This document shows, piece by piece, positions 1-14,100 of a stretch of DNA of 64,000 bases (its first letter is position 1; every line of letters begins with the position of its first letter). The notes beneath the pieces were generated by a model, which saw only the letters and a list, made by a program, of their open reading frames with translations, did not search any database and was not told the origin of the DNA. The DNA is from Branchiostoma belcheri (Eukaryota; Chordata; Leptocardii; Amphioxiformes; Branchiostomatidae), in the NCBI RefSeq assembly GCF_001625305.1, contig NW_017804165.1, positions 328,127 to 392,126 of the forward strand, in the 5' to 3' direction. The translations under genes were made by a program, and so were the position numbers.

Positions 1-1451
1 TCTCACAACGGAATCGAAGACGCAAGCCTTTCATGTCGCCGGAGACTCACTGTGCCACGAAAATTGAGTTTTGCAAAGGAGCAGAGACGTTCAAAGTCTC
101 ACTGACAGCTTTACGGCAAGTTAGCCCGCGGCTACCCATCCGCTGTGAATGGGGCCGGGCGCCGTGAATAGAGCCGGCTGAATGGACGCGAACTTTGGTA
201 TTTACCACGTCGTTCATCTACCTGCATTTGGACTCAGCTAATCTCTCCAAATTGCTATGTAGAACGTTAATAGCTTGTACTGCGGGTGTGTTTTTCATCT
301 CATTCTGTATTCCGAGTAATCATGCGCCCAAGGCTAGGCGTTACTGTTTACACACACAGGAGATTAAAGAAATTGTCTGCCTCATTTTGTGTGATGTTGT
401 CACTTTTCTATCAACTTTGTTCCTCTTTTCAACCATGAACAGAATTCACATCGCCTTTTTGGTCTTCGTGTTAAATGTTTCTTTAAAATACTATAACGTT
501 GATATTTGGGAGTAACTCTGTACTGACAGTAGTATGTACTAACGTTAGAGCAGTGTATAGTTCAACAACACCGGATCGAAAACGTCCAAACTTCGCTTCA
601 TCGCACGGCATTCTTGATAAACGTATCGCCGGCGCGTTCATTTCGGCACCCCGGTAACATAAGCCAAAAATAGTGCAAAATGAGATGAAAAGGTCGCGAT
701 GGCTGAAAATTTCATTATATTTTTGCTGATGACAATTACTGGGCGGCCGCACGCAAGCACCTTTACTTGTGGATCACGTTTCCACTCCCTAATTACACGA
801 CTTAATATTGGGGCCGGGTGTAATTATTTCGGCGCACAGAGATCAGATCTGCCATCCACAGGGATGAGAGGGGTTCAAACATGAGTAAACATTGGAGAGG
901 CGGAGGAACCGCGGAGGAACTTTCCTTCCGAAATCCGCTTGACTTTTACCTGTGTTTATAGGATATTTGGATATTTCACTTGCTATGACCGTGTTATGTA
1001 CAGATGGGTTGTACACAGTTTTTTTATGCATTTACGTGTTTAATGTTGCAATACTTGATTAATGAATGAGGACATAATAGGTCCTCCGTTGGGAATTTCC
1101 GCAGTAAAAAGTTCACCCACGGCCATATCATATCAGTCTTTTCGCTTACAAAAATCAGAGAGAAATGCTCCGTTGGGCTATCATACATTTTCGTCCTATA
1201 TATTATGATAGTTTGACAGAATAAATGTTTTTCCATCCATTTTTATGGATGTCTATACAGTTTATGTTTGATATTTCTGAAACCCCTACAAGCGGGCACT
1301 GACCCCAGCAGCGCTAATATCCCATAGCCGCGCAGGGATAGATGGTATCATGGGATAAAACCGTTACGGGCAGAGATGCACGTACATTTCGGAGACACCT
1401 GAAATTAGCCCGTTTATGGTCCATTGCGGTCTGCAGTGTGCTTCATTCATC

Positions 1452-1471
1452 TTTTTTTTTTGGGGGGGGGG
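1452..1471. repeat. Adjacent poly-T and poly-G tracts
   Basis: Ten T residues are followed directly by ten G residues. This is a simple-sequence tract with no evidence of function. Confidence 0.8.
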
Positions 1472-4400
1472 CTGTATCACATCACGCAATGATTCTGTTC
1501 TTTCTTGTCCTCAGCTCTTGAACATTCTGCATTGTCACCTCGCCATCAACCTCAGCAACCACCTGTTAATTTAGGTAAGAGTGGTCTAGAAATGTTTCTG
1601 AAGGAAAAGATAAAACAATATCATGAACTTTACGTTCAGCAGCAGACATCATCATGTCAACAATTTCGATTTTGGTTCCTTCCCATCTATTGTTCTTTCT
1701 TTACAACGTGTAGGGCCGGCGGTATGTAGCTCCTCAAGTGATATCTTTCGCGAACTGAGGAAGATGAACGCAAACTTTAGAAGTAGGACAGACTAGATGA
1801 AAACATAACATGTACAGTTGTGTACTTCTTGTTAACTATCATATTTATTCATCCCTACAAATGTCTGGTTCTGTTTGCGCATCACCAACCATCGATATCA
1901 CCGATCTTCAATAAATGTAGATGGCGACATCGCAGCTTTCAATATTTTGTCAACAAGGTGGAAAATACGCGGCTGCCGACATGGTCGCCCGGTCCGTGCG
2001 ATGTTTGACTGTTTTATATATGCATTATTCATGCCATTAAACCCCGGTTTATTCCATTACCATGGAAACGGATCAACGATCTTGGCAGCTGACGGGTTGG
2101 TTTACGTGGATACGCCATTGTTTTTCTCCCGTTCTTCGGCGGGGGTTTTAACTTTCCTCATAACAAATAAACTGCGCTGAGCACGCTTGGCTGATTTGGG
2201 CAGAATTTATGCATTTTGGCTGGAGGCGGTGATTAGCGCTCCAGCGCTCCCATTCTGAGGAGTAATGCACTTTGACTGATTGCCTCGAAAAGCGGCAATA
2301 ACTACCCGCCGTCTGCCTATGGAGATTGGTTGGAGAGGTGTGTCGTCGATGTGTTTTTGATTTGAAGAATCTCAAGAAGCTTACTTTAGCAGTTGCGCTT
2401 AGACACCGTGGATTTGGGATGGGAGACAAGCTCCATGGGAAAAGCGCATATTAAGATACCCTTTTCCAGGATACGCCGCGGCTGTATACATGTAGATCTC
2501 AGCTTATCGAACATATTCCTCCCGTGCGTGCTTATATTGTTGCCCTTGACATCTATGTATGTAATCAACGCTAGATACCGTCTGCATGTGCAGATATATA
2601 TATGCATATAGCTTATAAGTTCAGCTGTTTGTGTATGGGTGGACTCGCTCAGTACTTAACGTACAGAAGATCCTACACGGAATGTTTTGCCGACGAGAAA
2701 AGTAAAAGATTTGCTACTCTTTACAAAGTTTTATTTTGCGTACAGCAAACGTTGCGCCCCTCTTATATGAAAAATGGGTCTTTCTAGTCCAGTAAGCCCA
2801 CATGACTGATTAGTCCCGCACACGAATACTTTATCTGCATAACAAAAGTTTCCCTTTGAGGCGCACGTGGGCTGCATAATTTGACGGCCCTCCTCACCCC
2901 CGGGCGATGCCGACGCGTGGCCAGAGCGTGCCGACGACGCGTCCCTTTCCGGGACCTGGGAGGGGGGGAGGGGGGTCTGAAGGCCAGGTGACCACCCCCC
3001 TCCCGCCGTCTTGTATACACTCCAGACGGACGGGGTCACGGGGTCAAGGGGAGGGCGTGAGGGTGCAAGGACCAGACACATTTATTTTCCTCGGCACAAA
3101 GGCACGGGGGCAGATGGGGCCGGGCGGGTTAGCAGAACAATAGCTAGCCATGCTGGGGCTATTGTTTCCCATGTATGGGGCCAGACGGCCCCAGAAAATC
3201 GGCGAAAATGACAAAATTGGTCCTGGTTGAGAATTCAGAGCAAGTCGGCTGACGTGTGAGAACAGCAAGAAACCCCGGCAAACCGGCAACCCGTCTTTAA
3301 AAAGGAAAACATTCAATACATTCAATACAGATGTGACATGACAGCAACACAAGTGTAAAGACGTAAAACATCCCAAATATGTCGCAAAATCGTACGTAAA
3401 CGTCACAGTCGTAAAACACCGTAGGGAACCATATGGTTGCTCCAGGACAGGTGCTAGTAAATTTTGTCGTAAACTTGCCGGGAGAATGTTGAACGTCATG
3501 CGACTGGACAGGCAAGGTCAAAGTCCCCATTGTGACATGACATGCCGTGACGTCCCACACTGGAAGTGTCGACGTCATGTCCAGGACGCGCCGCTGGGAC
3601 ATTGTGCGGAAACCGTTTCTCATCCTGATGCCTGACGCAGAACAAGATGACTGACATTCTTTGGGGAAAATAATTCACATGATAATTATCGAGAGTGTAT
3701 ATCACTCGGGCATATTTGGAAAATATCCTACAGTCTACGTCATAAATACATAATGCGTGTTTTGTGTATGTGCGTGTATGTATGTCCCTGTTGACAGATA
3801 TAGAACAGTGCGTCGGGGAGGGGACGAGTCTTCAGATGGTTCATGCAGAGTACCTAATGAAAATGCCAGAAATAAACATTTCAGACCTTTTATACAAACT
3901 GAATAGAGATGGAAGTGTTAGATAGGAATCTCACGCATCTCAAGTAGATGCCCACATTCCGAAAAAGTTGAGAAGACGAGTGACTTATCGTTGGGACTTC
4001 GCCAGCGTCTCAGAATGACTGAGATTGTCCCCAGTTTATGGCAGCTGTTTCAGAGAATACTTCCGAAGCAAATGACTCTGGAGATTTGGTAACAGGTGCC
4101 GGAATGTCTTAAAGACTCTTGAGGACGAATTATATGATCAGATATAAGACAAGTGTCGGTGTGGACGAACACAAGTGTGGAAGTGAGGACAACATTTCTG
4201 GTGTTGCTTCAACTGGTTATGAAAACAGTCGCAAATCTTCCGTTCTTTCTAGTGGAACCAAAAAGGAACTTAAAACACACCTGTATGACCACACCTTGAA
4301 ACCAGCGACATACACAAGCATTTTTTAATTCTTTTTTATAAATCACGTGAGTTATTCCATATCTCCCGCGATGTTTTCTATGGCAGGTTGAAAATCGACA

Positions 4401-5290
4401 GAGAGAGAAGAACATACAAGAAACAGTTCGATGATCGCGCTGCATATGCGCCGCCTGCAGACTGAAATCTTGTCTTGACGCATAAATTTGTCTGTGGCTG
4501 TAGCAGGACGACAGGTGTGCGTCGCGTGCCGGTAACGCATGGCTCCTTAATTACCGCAGAGGTGTCACCTTAAGAGATAAGGCGAGGCGAAGTCTATGCA
4601 GGCTATTAACATGTCTTAAGAAAGGCACGTGGAGATGAGAAGGAGAGATAACCAGCTGTTAGGGGCAGAGTTGTGAACACCTGGTGTACGGTAAGACGTC
4701 AAGATGGCTCCAAGAAGTGACGGCTCCAAGAAATTACAGAAGAATGGCGAATAAAACAATTAAAAAAAGATGGCGTTTGCGCAGATAAAGACAGTTTCTT
4801 GCGTTAAAATTTGTTAAAATGGGATTCTGACCACATGTCAAGTTTAACTTGTTTCTGTGACAAATATTTTGTCGGACGTTTGTTCCATACTTTACCCATA
4901 TACATGTAGTTTGACAAAGTCAGTGATTCGGAAGATCAAATCTTTCTGATTCACTCCCTCCCGTACCAGTACAGGTAAATGAGTAATTCTGACTCTAGTG
5001 TATCAATATAATGTTGAGTCATATTACGCCGACCGAGTATCGATACTTCATAGAACCAAACGTTGAAGTAAGGGGAGATAAACATATACGGTAACAAAAT
5101 ATAAGAAACAAACAAACAAATAGGCAGGTATGGTAGACGTATTCCCAGTCTTTCCCTCAGATAAACATGACAAAAAGCATTACTGATAAAACCAGTGGCA
5201 CTTTAATTGTGAACGTAATGAAAATGGGTCTATCGATTCGGTGATAATTCCTAATTGGGCATTGTTATACCGGGCTATTAACCACGTTGT

Positions 5291-5303
5291 GGGGGGGGGG
5301 GGG
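5291..5303. repeat. Poly-G tract
   Basis: Thirteen consecutive G residues in non-coding DNA. Such runs are prone to length polymorphism and sequencing error. Confidence 0.8.
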
Positions 5304-7429
5304 CGATTTGGAATCAAATTCTTTTTTTCCGGTCGTGGGAGGGGATAGATAACAGAGCAGTATATTCTGTTAGAAACATCTTTTTCATAAAGATGACGGG
5401 GTTACTAGACGCCTATCATTCATCAGAAAAGAAGTAATTTTTTGTCTGTTTGTCTAACTATGATATTGACATGTTGTGTAATTGGAATGATATGTTCAGT
5501 TATTCCATTAAAATTCAAATGTGTAAATATGCTAACATAGCGATAGAAGGTCATACACATGTATTTCCATATACAAAACCAACAGTAGTGGGGATAACCG
5601 TTTTACAGCAGTGACATAACAATACACTTACAAGCACAATCCGCCGTGGAGAAGTTTATAAACTCAGACTTTGGTGCGGTAGAAATGACCGACAATTAAC
5701 ACCCTTGATAATGCCCCCACCGCACGGCAAATTCCGCCCGGTGTTTCCCTGGTCTGCATGACTAAAGGAAGCCGTACGTAAATGTGTTTACTCCTCCCCT
5801 GGGGGAGGGGGGTATAGCCGGTAATAATGAAGTGGCTAACGACTGAATATAAAGTTTGCATTCCTGTTGTCTCAGGGGGACATGACGTTCTCTGTTCGGC
5901 AGATGGTAACAATGACGTCGGCAGGAATGCACAGAACATCTAACACGTTCACGGAGCTTTTCTTGTGATAAATCTGTCATTTTGTTTGCCATTCAGTTTA
6001 CTTTTATTGGGTCTAAACATACAACGAATGGGACATAGAGTTTGCAACTGTGCCAATGGATAGTTATACTTTGTAGCATGCACTTCCGTGAAAAATGACG
6101 TTACGTTTGAACAAACTCAAGGCCATTGTAATAATGCAAACGAATTCCTACCGGAACTGTTTAGTGGTTAACAATTGATTCAAATGAGGAAATCTAATTG
6201 TAACAGCATTTACGAATAGGGCTTCAGATATTGTGAAATCCTCTTGTATCTCAACAGCCACAGCCAGCGACATGTGTGTCTGCTCTTGACATCAGCATCA
6301 CGGTCCTCTAGAACGTCCTATCCCTCCGTGCAGTACGTATGTAGGTTAATTTGATTTATCAAGTGTCCTTGGAACCATTCAGTTCGCTCTCTTTTTTTTC
6401 TTACATACAGTCGCCAGCACACAAAGAGGTGCTATGCTTTTATTTCCATACACTTTCCTTAGCAACAACTGACGCGTCGACTGGCACACGACGGGAAATC
6501 TCCACTTATTTCGCGTGCCGGGCATTCAGATGTAAGTCGGTTGGTCTCGCGAGGGTCCCGCCGATTGTTTCAGTCCTCGAGAGACTTTCCCGGAGAGGCG
6601 TGAACTTCACTCCCGGACGGAGACCACCTCCAATGTCCATTCTAAGGAACAATGTACGGACTTCCTACTGAGATAATCCGTGTCCACATAATCTTCGGTC
6701 TTCTGTCGTTTTACTTCTGTTTTACATTCAAATGCGTCTGTTCTCTTTTAAAGTTTTTTTTTTTAAATCTGAAATTAAACACTCACACGACTTTGTTTGA
6801 CGTACAATGATGCTGCCATAAAACAAAAAGTTGAAACTTGTTTTATATAGAATGGACATTGATATTCATTCCTTTTTATACAAATGTACCGGTACCGTTT
6901 GGTCTGCATGCTATTATCATACCCAATCCGCCTGCTATACTTTCTTTTATAATTTTCCCAAGAGCGAATCTATTCCATTCCTTCAATAGGGTATGTTCTT
7001 GTGTTTTGTAAGAGCGACAGTATCCTGGTGGTTTTTGAAAAACATCGTTATGATTGTCTACTGATTGGGACGTATGAAACTGTGACAAATATCGTATGAA
7101 ACAAGCTATGTTTCTACAAGCCATTTAGATGTTCCGTTTACACAGTTACACTTCCACATATTTGCCACTCAGAATAATCACCAAACTTTCAGCACCAGTC
7201 GCAGCTACAATTCAAGTCTCCGAGGCGTCTGTCTATGCTGTCTACTTTCTTTCGCCTTTTGTGTTGTTTGCACTGTGAAAGTTAGCATAAAACACGACTG
7301 GATTAGTGAATTGTCCGTGCAGACATGGATAGATGGTACTAGCGGTAATTATCCTTCCTTGATAACTGCAGATTGACAAACCCACAGTTTCTTCGTTCAA
7401 AATTCACTGAAAGATAGATACAAACTACA

Positions 7430-7958
7430 CTTTTGCGTCAGATTTTTAGTGACATTAAACTTATAAAATAAAATAAACGACTTTTGTTTCATGTTTACAG
7501 CTTATAAGTAGGTCGTAATTCGGCACTATAGGAAACACCTCAGGGTGGGACGCTTGACCGGGAAGGAAGTGTCTAATTTTCGGTACAAATCTGCGTTGCA
7601 CTGAAAAAAACCCCTACATTTTCGCTTCACATTTTGAGTGACATAAAACTTATAAAATAAACGACTTTTGTTTTAAGTTTACAGCTTATAAGTAGGTCGT
7701 AATTCAGCACTAGGAAACAATATCTCAGGGTGGGACGCCGGAGGACCGCGAAACCAAAGGAAGTGTCTAATTTTCGGTACAAATCTGCGTTGCACTGAAA
7801 AAAAACCCTACACTTTCGCTTCACATTTTGAGTGACATAAGACTTTTGTTTTAAGTTTACAGGTTTAAGTAGGTCGTAATTCAGCACTAGGAAACAACAC
7901 CTCAGGTTTGGACACTGGACCGCGAAGGAAGTGTCCAATTTTCGGTACAAATCTGCGG
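7430..7958. repeat. Three-copy local tandem duplication, about 170-195 bp per unit
   Basis: The marker CGGTACAAATCTGCG recurs at 7581, 7775 and, truncated, 7943. Each copy also contains 'acttataaaataaa', 'taagtaggtcgtaattc', 'ggaaacaacacctcagg' and 'aaggaagtgtc' in the same order. Spacings are 194 and 168 bp, the shorter one being due to an internal deletion in the third copy. Any open frame across it translates the repeat and is not taken as coding. Confidence 0.85.
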
Positions 7959-9039
7959 GCAACCGCAGTCCGCCCCCCGCGGGGCCGCTCGCCACAACCA
8001 CGAAGTGTATGCGCGTCTCCTGCGCGGCTGCAAGTTGATTATGGATTCTTCTTTATTGAAATTCATCGGGGTCAGGCCACGGTGGGACAGCGGCATAGAA
8101 TGGGAGAAGAAAGGCGAGAGAATGGCACTCGGGGTGGGAGGGCGACAAGATTGATCTGTCGTGGCGGCCGTTGAGCGAGCGTGTGGCCACAACAACTGGC
8201 CAAGGTCACGCCTTTCTTGCGCCTTTCAGGCAGTGGCTGGGACAGTTCCCCTGGGAAAAGCTAAGCGGGGAATGCAGTCAGAAACGCGCCAAATGTTTCC
8301 CCCTTTTTTTGTAACATTTTTGACCCGCACTGAACAGAACGCGTGGCCGAAATACCTGTCAAGGTCAGTGTGAACAGGGGGTGGACGCCGCACATGTCCC
8401 CCGGGAACTAACTCTGCCGAGAGACGCGTGAGGGTTTCACACATCTGACGGTCCCTGTCGCTAAAGAGTCTGTCCGCGCGCGTCAAACAAGTTATACACG
8501 GAAATATTCTATTCATAGTTCTAGTTATCAGACCGTTATCTTGGAGACGAACGGCACGTATAAACGTTATCTGATATCCTTGTTGAAATTTTCACTTGGA
8601 GGGATGATATAGTCTAAACTGCCTGAGTTATATTATGTATATTATCAATTTTGGTACAAAGATTCTTGGGTATCCGTAATATGTACTTTTGCATTGTCCA
8701 TACAATTTGGCAGTTGAGACAGTTCAGCTTCTTAACGCGTTTTTGGCCAGGAGGCTGACGATGAGGAAGAACATGGAAGACAAGTGTCAGGTATGTGCAG
8801 GGTTTGGACTTCATAATGCTGTTAACTGATGTTCTTATATCGGCATTAAAGCTGTTTGATTTTGCCAAAATGAATGACTAATGGGTAGATTAAGATTTCA
8901 AGGCTTTGAAAAGAAGTGCATATTATGGTCCCTCGGCGGGGCGAGGTCAGGGGACGGGGGCGAGGTCACCGCAGCAGCTGCCGAGGTTCGCGGGAGGCTG
9001 GCGCCACTGCGCAGGCCCAGAACACACCTGTTGATTCAC

Positions 9040-9650
9040 ACGATTGGTCACTGTCCGAGATTTGTTAAGATTTTGATGACTGATAACAGAAGAGGGCTCG
9101 GATTCTCAGGAACTTTGTCCGGTATGAATACGGAATAAAGGACCTCTTTCTGTCTATGTACACAAACACAGAATATGATCGCCACCGTCACAAGCTGTCT
9201 GATATTTGTTAAGATTCTAATGACTGATAATAGAAGAGGGCTCGGATTCTTAGGAACGTTGGTGTATGGCCTGCCCACTTTTGTCCGATATGAATACGGA
9301 ATAAATCTTCTCATGTCTCCTCAGAGAATACCACTTTCTGTCTAGCCTCCTTCGCAGACTTGTTGGGCGTCGGCGTTATTATTTTTTTTTCTGTGCTGTG
9401 GGAAACCTTCTCTCCGTGGCAAAACTCCCTCGGCGGCAAAATCGTCCCTCCGCGGCATATTACTCGCGTCGCTCACGTCGCGTCGCTACTTTCTGTCTAT
9501 GTACACAAACAGAATATGAGGTAGTCGCCACCGTCACAAGCTGTCTGAGATTTGTTAAGAGTTTGATGACTGATAACAGAAGAGGGCTCGCATTCTTGAT
9601 GTATGACCTGCCTATACTTTTGTCCGGTATGAATAAAGCTACCATCTATT
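9040..9650. repeat. Three diverged copies of a roughly 120-165 bp unit
   Basis: Copies lie near 9040-9165, 9170-9335 and 9487-9650. Shared blocks in order are 'ctttctgtctatgtacacaa', 'gtcacaagctgtctgagat', 'tttgttaaga', 'tgatgactgataa', 'agaagagggctcg' and 'gtccggtatgaata'. Copies two and three are separated by about 150 bp of unrelated GC-rich sequence, so the array was interrupted or built by more than one event. Confidence 0.85.
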
Positions 9651-9659
9651 GGGCGGCAG

Positions 9660-10850
9660 TTGGCATGTACCAAGCGCAACAGCAAGACCCTACTTCGACA
9701 GATTTGCACTGAACTTCGACATCTTCTGCGCTCTTGGGAAAACATGCATTCAAACTCGTTTTCCATACAGTAGTAATATTTCTAATGGAAATAAATGAAA
9801 CTTTAGTTTAAGGACGTCGTCAGTTTGTGAGCAGTTCTGCCTGACGTGCGCCTAGCCATCCGTGCCGAGTACAGCTAGAGGCAGTCAGTACGTTATCAAA
9901 CTTTCTCATCGTCAAGTCGCGTGGCGCTTAGGATGGAACCAAAACATCAGGACGGCAAGAAGCAAGATGATCTCACAACTTGTGAAACAAAAGAATGTTC
10001 TCTTAGACCAAATGTCCCCCGAGGCAGGCACGCTGCCACATCTATCTACTAGTAAAGCAAGGTCAAGGCAAGTGCAAGTTTTACAGTTGATCATTGCGGG
10101 AATATTGAGTCTCCTATAAGCTATATGCCTTTAGAAATATGTGCAAATCTACCGTGATTTAATCTTCCCCTATTTCACCGTTGCGGTTATTTTCTCGTGC
10201 GTAAGCGATGGAAGACGCGTCCATCTGTTTCTCAGTGTAAGTGTGCATGTGAGTGTCAAGGGCCCCGTGCTAACAGGACAGGTAGATACAGCGCACGTGT
10301 GCAGCAGGACTTGGGACTGTGCCGCATGAATGATACGTGCTACTACAGTACATGTGTGTGATGAAATATATGACGGACGGTGAATGGAGGAGGGTGTGGC
10401 CGCTGCACTGGAATCACACGTTCGAACACATGTGCAAGATGACGATGATCCTTATGACCGACTCTGAACAAGCAGGGATGCTCTAAATTGATGATTCCTC
10501 CTCTAAAGTCTATTCCATGGCACGACGTTCAACCGTAACAGTTTGCTGGTAGAAATACATTACCGTCCACAGATCTGTTGTGTAGCGTTGCAGGGTGCGG
10601 GCCACCAGGAGTTTTCGGGCCATTACCTTAATGAAGGGGCGGGTAGGAACGCCTGGTATTGCCGCCTGGCACCCTGCCTGATCTCGGCTCGTGCGCTCCA
10701 CACTTGTTGGTACTTGTTGGCACTGCTAGCCTTTCAACATTCCTGGCTGTTCTTGACTCAAGATAGATGTACATGTGGCCGTTATGTCTGAAATCTGCCT
10801 GCCTTTTAATCACTGTAGCTAGCCACCGCGGTCACTGTGTTGTTTTTCAG
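9660..10850. other. Intergenic sequence, nothing recognised
   Basis: I see no exon with matching splice sites, no RNA gene and no repeat of note in this interval. Short open frames on both strands lack coding-like codon use. Confidence 0.4.
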
Positions 10851-11129
10851 GCAAGCAAGCAGCAAGCAAGCAAGCAACCAACCAACCAAGCAACCAACCA
10901 TCCAATCAACTACCCAACCAAGCAACCAAGCAACCAAGCAACCAAGCAACCAACCAACCAACCAACCAACCAACCACTGACCAATCAACCAACCACTGAC
11001 CAACCAACCAACCAACCAACCAACCAACCAACCAACCAACCAACCAACCAGCCAACCAACCATCCAACCAACCAACCAACCAACCAACCAACCATCCAAC
11101 CAACCAACCAGCCAACCAACCAACCAATG
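10851..11129. repeat. (CCAA)n tetranucleotide microsatellite, imperfect
   Basis: About 280 bp of CAAC/CCAA repeats, starting with CAAG units and interrupted by 'ccatcc', 'ctgacc' and 'cagcc'. The plus frames read as PTNQ repeats and the minus frames as GWLV repeats. Both are what a four-base repeat produces in any open frame, so neither is called a gene. Confidence 0.95.
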
Positions 11130-14100
11130 AACCCTTCAAACCAACAAGCTGAATCATCATCTGTTGCTAATTGTTTTATACCTTTATGCACACCTCAGAG
11201 GCTCAGATGATACTTGAAATATAATCACGTATTTGATATTGACAGGTCATCTCAGGTTTACACACCATTCCAAATGCCGCACGTGCTCTGAAGAGCTTCG
11301 GCAGCCGTCCTCCAGCCGTGCTACAGTCCACGCCGCGGCTGGCCCGGGCTCTGAGAGGTTCCTAACAACCACCGGCTCCCAGAAAACCATTAGTGCCCCA
11401 AACACTTCCCTCCTCCTGAAGTGTTTTGGAGCCACACGTTAACAACCTTGGCGCGGCTTGAGGTGACGCTGGTACAGTACAGGACAGCCTGCAGAGGTCA
11501 TAAACTGTCGGCCTCTTGGACAAGTTGTCTGGATTTGCTGTCCAATATGATGTCGAACATTGGTAATTTAATTGAGATAACTCAGCTTCTGTTCAAATAA
11601 TTGGTATCGCTTAATATTGCTTCCGTAAATCCATTCCGTCCACTTCGTCGGAACCGACTCATTAGGACCGAATATCAAAGGGTGGGCGGGGTGCCGTCGA
11701 CGTTTCATCTTAGACGCAAGAAATCTCACAAATGCAAACATCAGTAGGCAACGTAAAGGTTAATGAAACGGTGCCAGACTTTGCAGGACGGTTTCAAATC
11801 AGGTCTTCGAGATGTAAACTTTATCACTGATAACCAACCTCCCCATTTCACAGACTTCTCCTTTCCTGATTTTCTTTCCCCAAGCAACACAAGCCGTCTT
11901 TTCAAGAAATAGGGTCACTCACTGTATAACTAAGCTGTGATTTGACTATTCAGCATCCTGAGTCATTAAATAGGCGGTTGTCGGTGAACAGAGGAGTTTA
12001 TTGTGAGTTTAGTACACAAACCCGGCTGATCGGAGCAGCTGGCAGGCGTAGCGGCGAATCGGCGGCGCAAACTGTGCGACTTGTGTCAACACAGTCGCGT
12101 GGTGGCGGGGTCAGGAGGTCGCCAGGGCGCGCGAGAAAGCGCGTGGTCAATATTGACTCATGTTTACCCACTGAGCGCGGAGATAACAAATGTGTAATAA
12201 CCTCCTTTTATTCGCGTGTGGAAATATTTTCCAGCCCGGAGACCGAGCCCTGAGAGTCGGCAGTGTAGCGCCGTTGCTAATTACCCTGAGCAAACGCGCA
12301 TTATGTGTCGGCTGGAAACACACAGCACTGTTCTATATCGACTGACCTTATATTTGTAATTGTTCAATCACGTACAGCACACGATAGGGAAACCTCTAGA
12401 GAAGCATGCAGTGACCAACCGATTTATAGGCTCGTGACCACGTACAGCTCGCGTCTCCGTGAGCCAGAGACAAGGCTCACCGACGGTTAGCTTAGCCCAA
12501 GGACGTGCAGTGGGCGTGGTGCCATCATACCCCGGTCAACATTGTCTAGAACAGCATGTTTGTCTAGATTATCCAAACCCATGATTTTCGCGGTAGATTA
12601 TTTCACTTGATCCCGAGTATTTATTTGCTGTCATTGCGAAATACTAATTTTTTACCAAGCAAGATGAATATAACGTGTAGTCAGCAGGAATGGTATACTT
12701 GCCAACTGCATACATTAAATCTTGTTTTCGTCAGCAACGTAACTTTTGGAACTAGATAGTACACACCTTTTTTCTTCACAGGCGGCTTATTTAAGCTTTC
12801 TTAATGCATGTCCTTCGCTTACCCCATACAAGGTCGCCGCCTTAAATCGTTAAGCATCATGATTACCTGTTGACAGAAGGCCAGCTGGCGCGTGCCACGA
12901 CAACGAGATACATTAATAACACTGCTTAAGATCCGTTGTATTCTTGGGAGAAGTCGCCCCGAGCGAACATTATTAAAGTTATTTGTAAGTGACGAGGCCC
13001 GGCCCGCAGACGGATCATTAATGACACGGGGACAGGTGTCGCGTGCCGGGGACAATGGCGACATTGTCTGGAAACTTCTCCCTCCGAACGATTAAGTCTG
13101 AACACGCGCGGACACCGACGCCTCGGGGGAGCGGTTCTTCCCGACGGGGGCAGTTCTAAGATTGTAAAGATCCCCGCACAATGCGGCGGGTACAGGTGAA
13201 GACTCGCGACGACGCCAGGTAATGACGACTCCTCCCGTGATTGCAGGGCGCTTAGAGGGAACCTTTTTCTCCATACGTGACCGTGCACGCTTTCAGGGGA
13301 TTATCACAGACTTAAAGATAAACAGGTAGTTAGGGGCGTTGCTATCATAGCAGCCAAGCTTGCAACACGTTCTACTCTTTAATACTATGTAAGTACATTG
13401 TTTGATAACTTATCACATAGTGGACATCTGCCACTGATGCTGCTGTTGTGAAAGAAACTTTTTGTAGCCCCAGCGCAGCATTCATTCCTTCCTTCCTTCC
13501 ATCATTCCCTTGATCCTTGTGATCTACAGGTAACACAGTGATGATAAGCAGTGATAATACCTGTCACAGGTAGAAACACCTGGCGGGGAGATGTCATGTC
13601 AAAAGAAGAAAGTGTTCCCTTATATGGTCTTGTAGTAATCACGGGCCGGCCTCGGAGGCATCATTCATTACCTGCAGCTTCAACTTTTTACAGAAGACTT
13701 GTGACAAGTCTTTCGGATGACAGAACTTCCATGGAATGTGACATTTCCGAGGTTATAGTTACAGTCAAACTAGTGTAAAACAACAAATAGCAAGGGCACA
13801 TGTAACGTATTATTGATGGACCTGTTGTTTTACAACTGAGCGAATCTTTTCAGTAGATTTGTGAGTGTGTGTGTGGCTGTGCCTGCGGCGCCGGTATTGT
13901 TCAGGTTGTGTGGTGAGGCCAGGTGGGGAGTGGGAGGGGCAGACTTGTCCGACAACTTTTCCGTTGTTGTGTTTCTGTTTTGGGAGGGGGAGGGGTTTAG
14001 TACCAGCTGTCCCCGACTGTTGGCACCCCTTTAATATCGCCGGCGTGCATACCTGAGATGACCCTCTTAAATAACAGTCCCACCCCCACAATGTCTACTT

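Larger units (their letters stand above)
1..7430. other. Intergenic, CpG-retaining region without recognised genes
   Basis: No open frame here has a convincing codon pattern with splice sites. Seen directly: a T10-G10 homopolymer pair at 1452-1471, a very GC-rich patch around 2880-3240, and a G13 tract at 5291-5303. CG dinucleotides are frequent, unlike the region right of 34 kb. An X-box-like palindrome lies at 2056-2069. The rest shows nothing I can assign. Confidence 0.5.

Noticed and set aside
10767..11210. Open frames of 147 (plus) and 105 (minus) codons reading PTNQ or GWLV repeats
   Set aside because: They are translations of the CCAA microsatellite; a four-base repeat without stops keeps all frames open.
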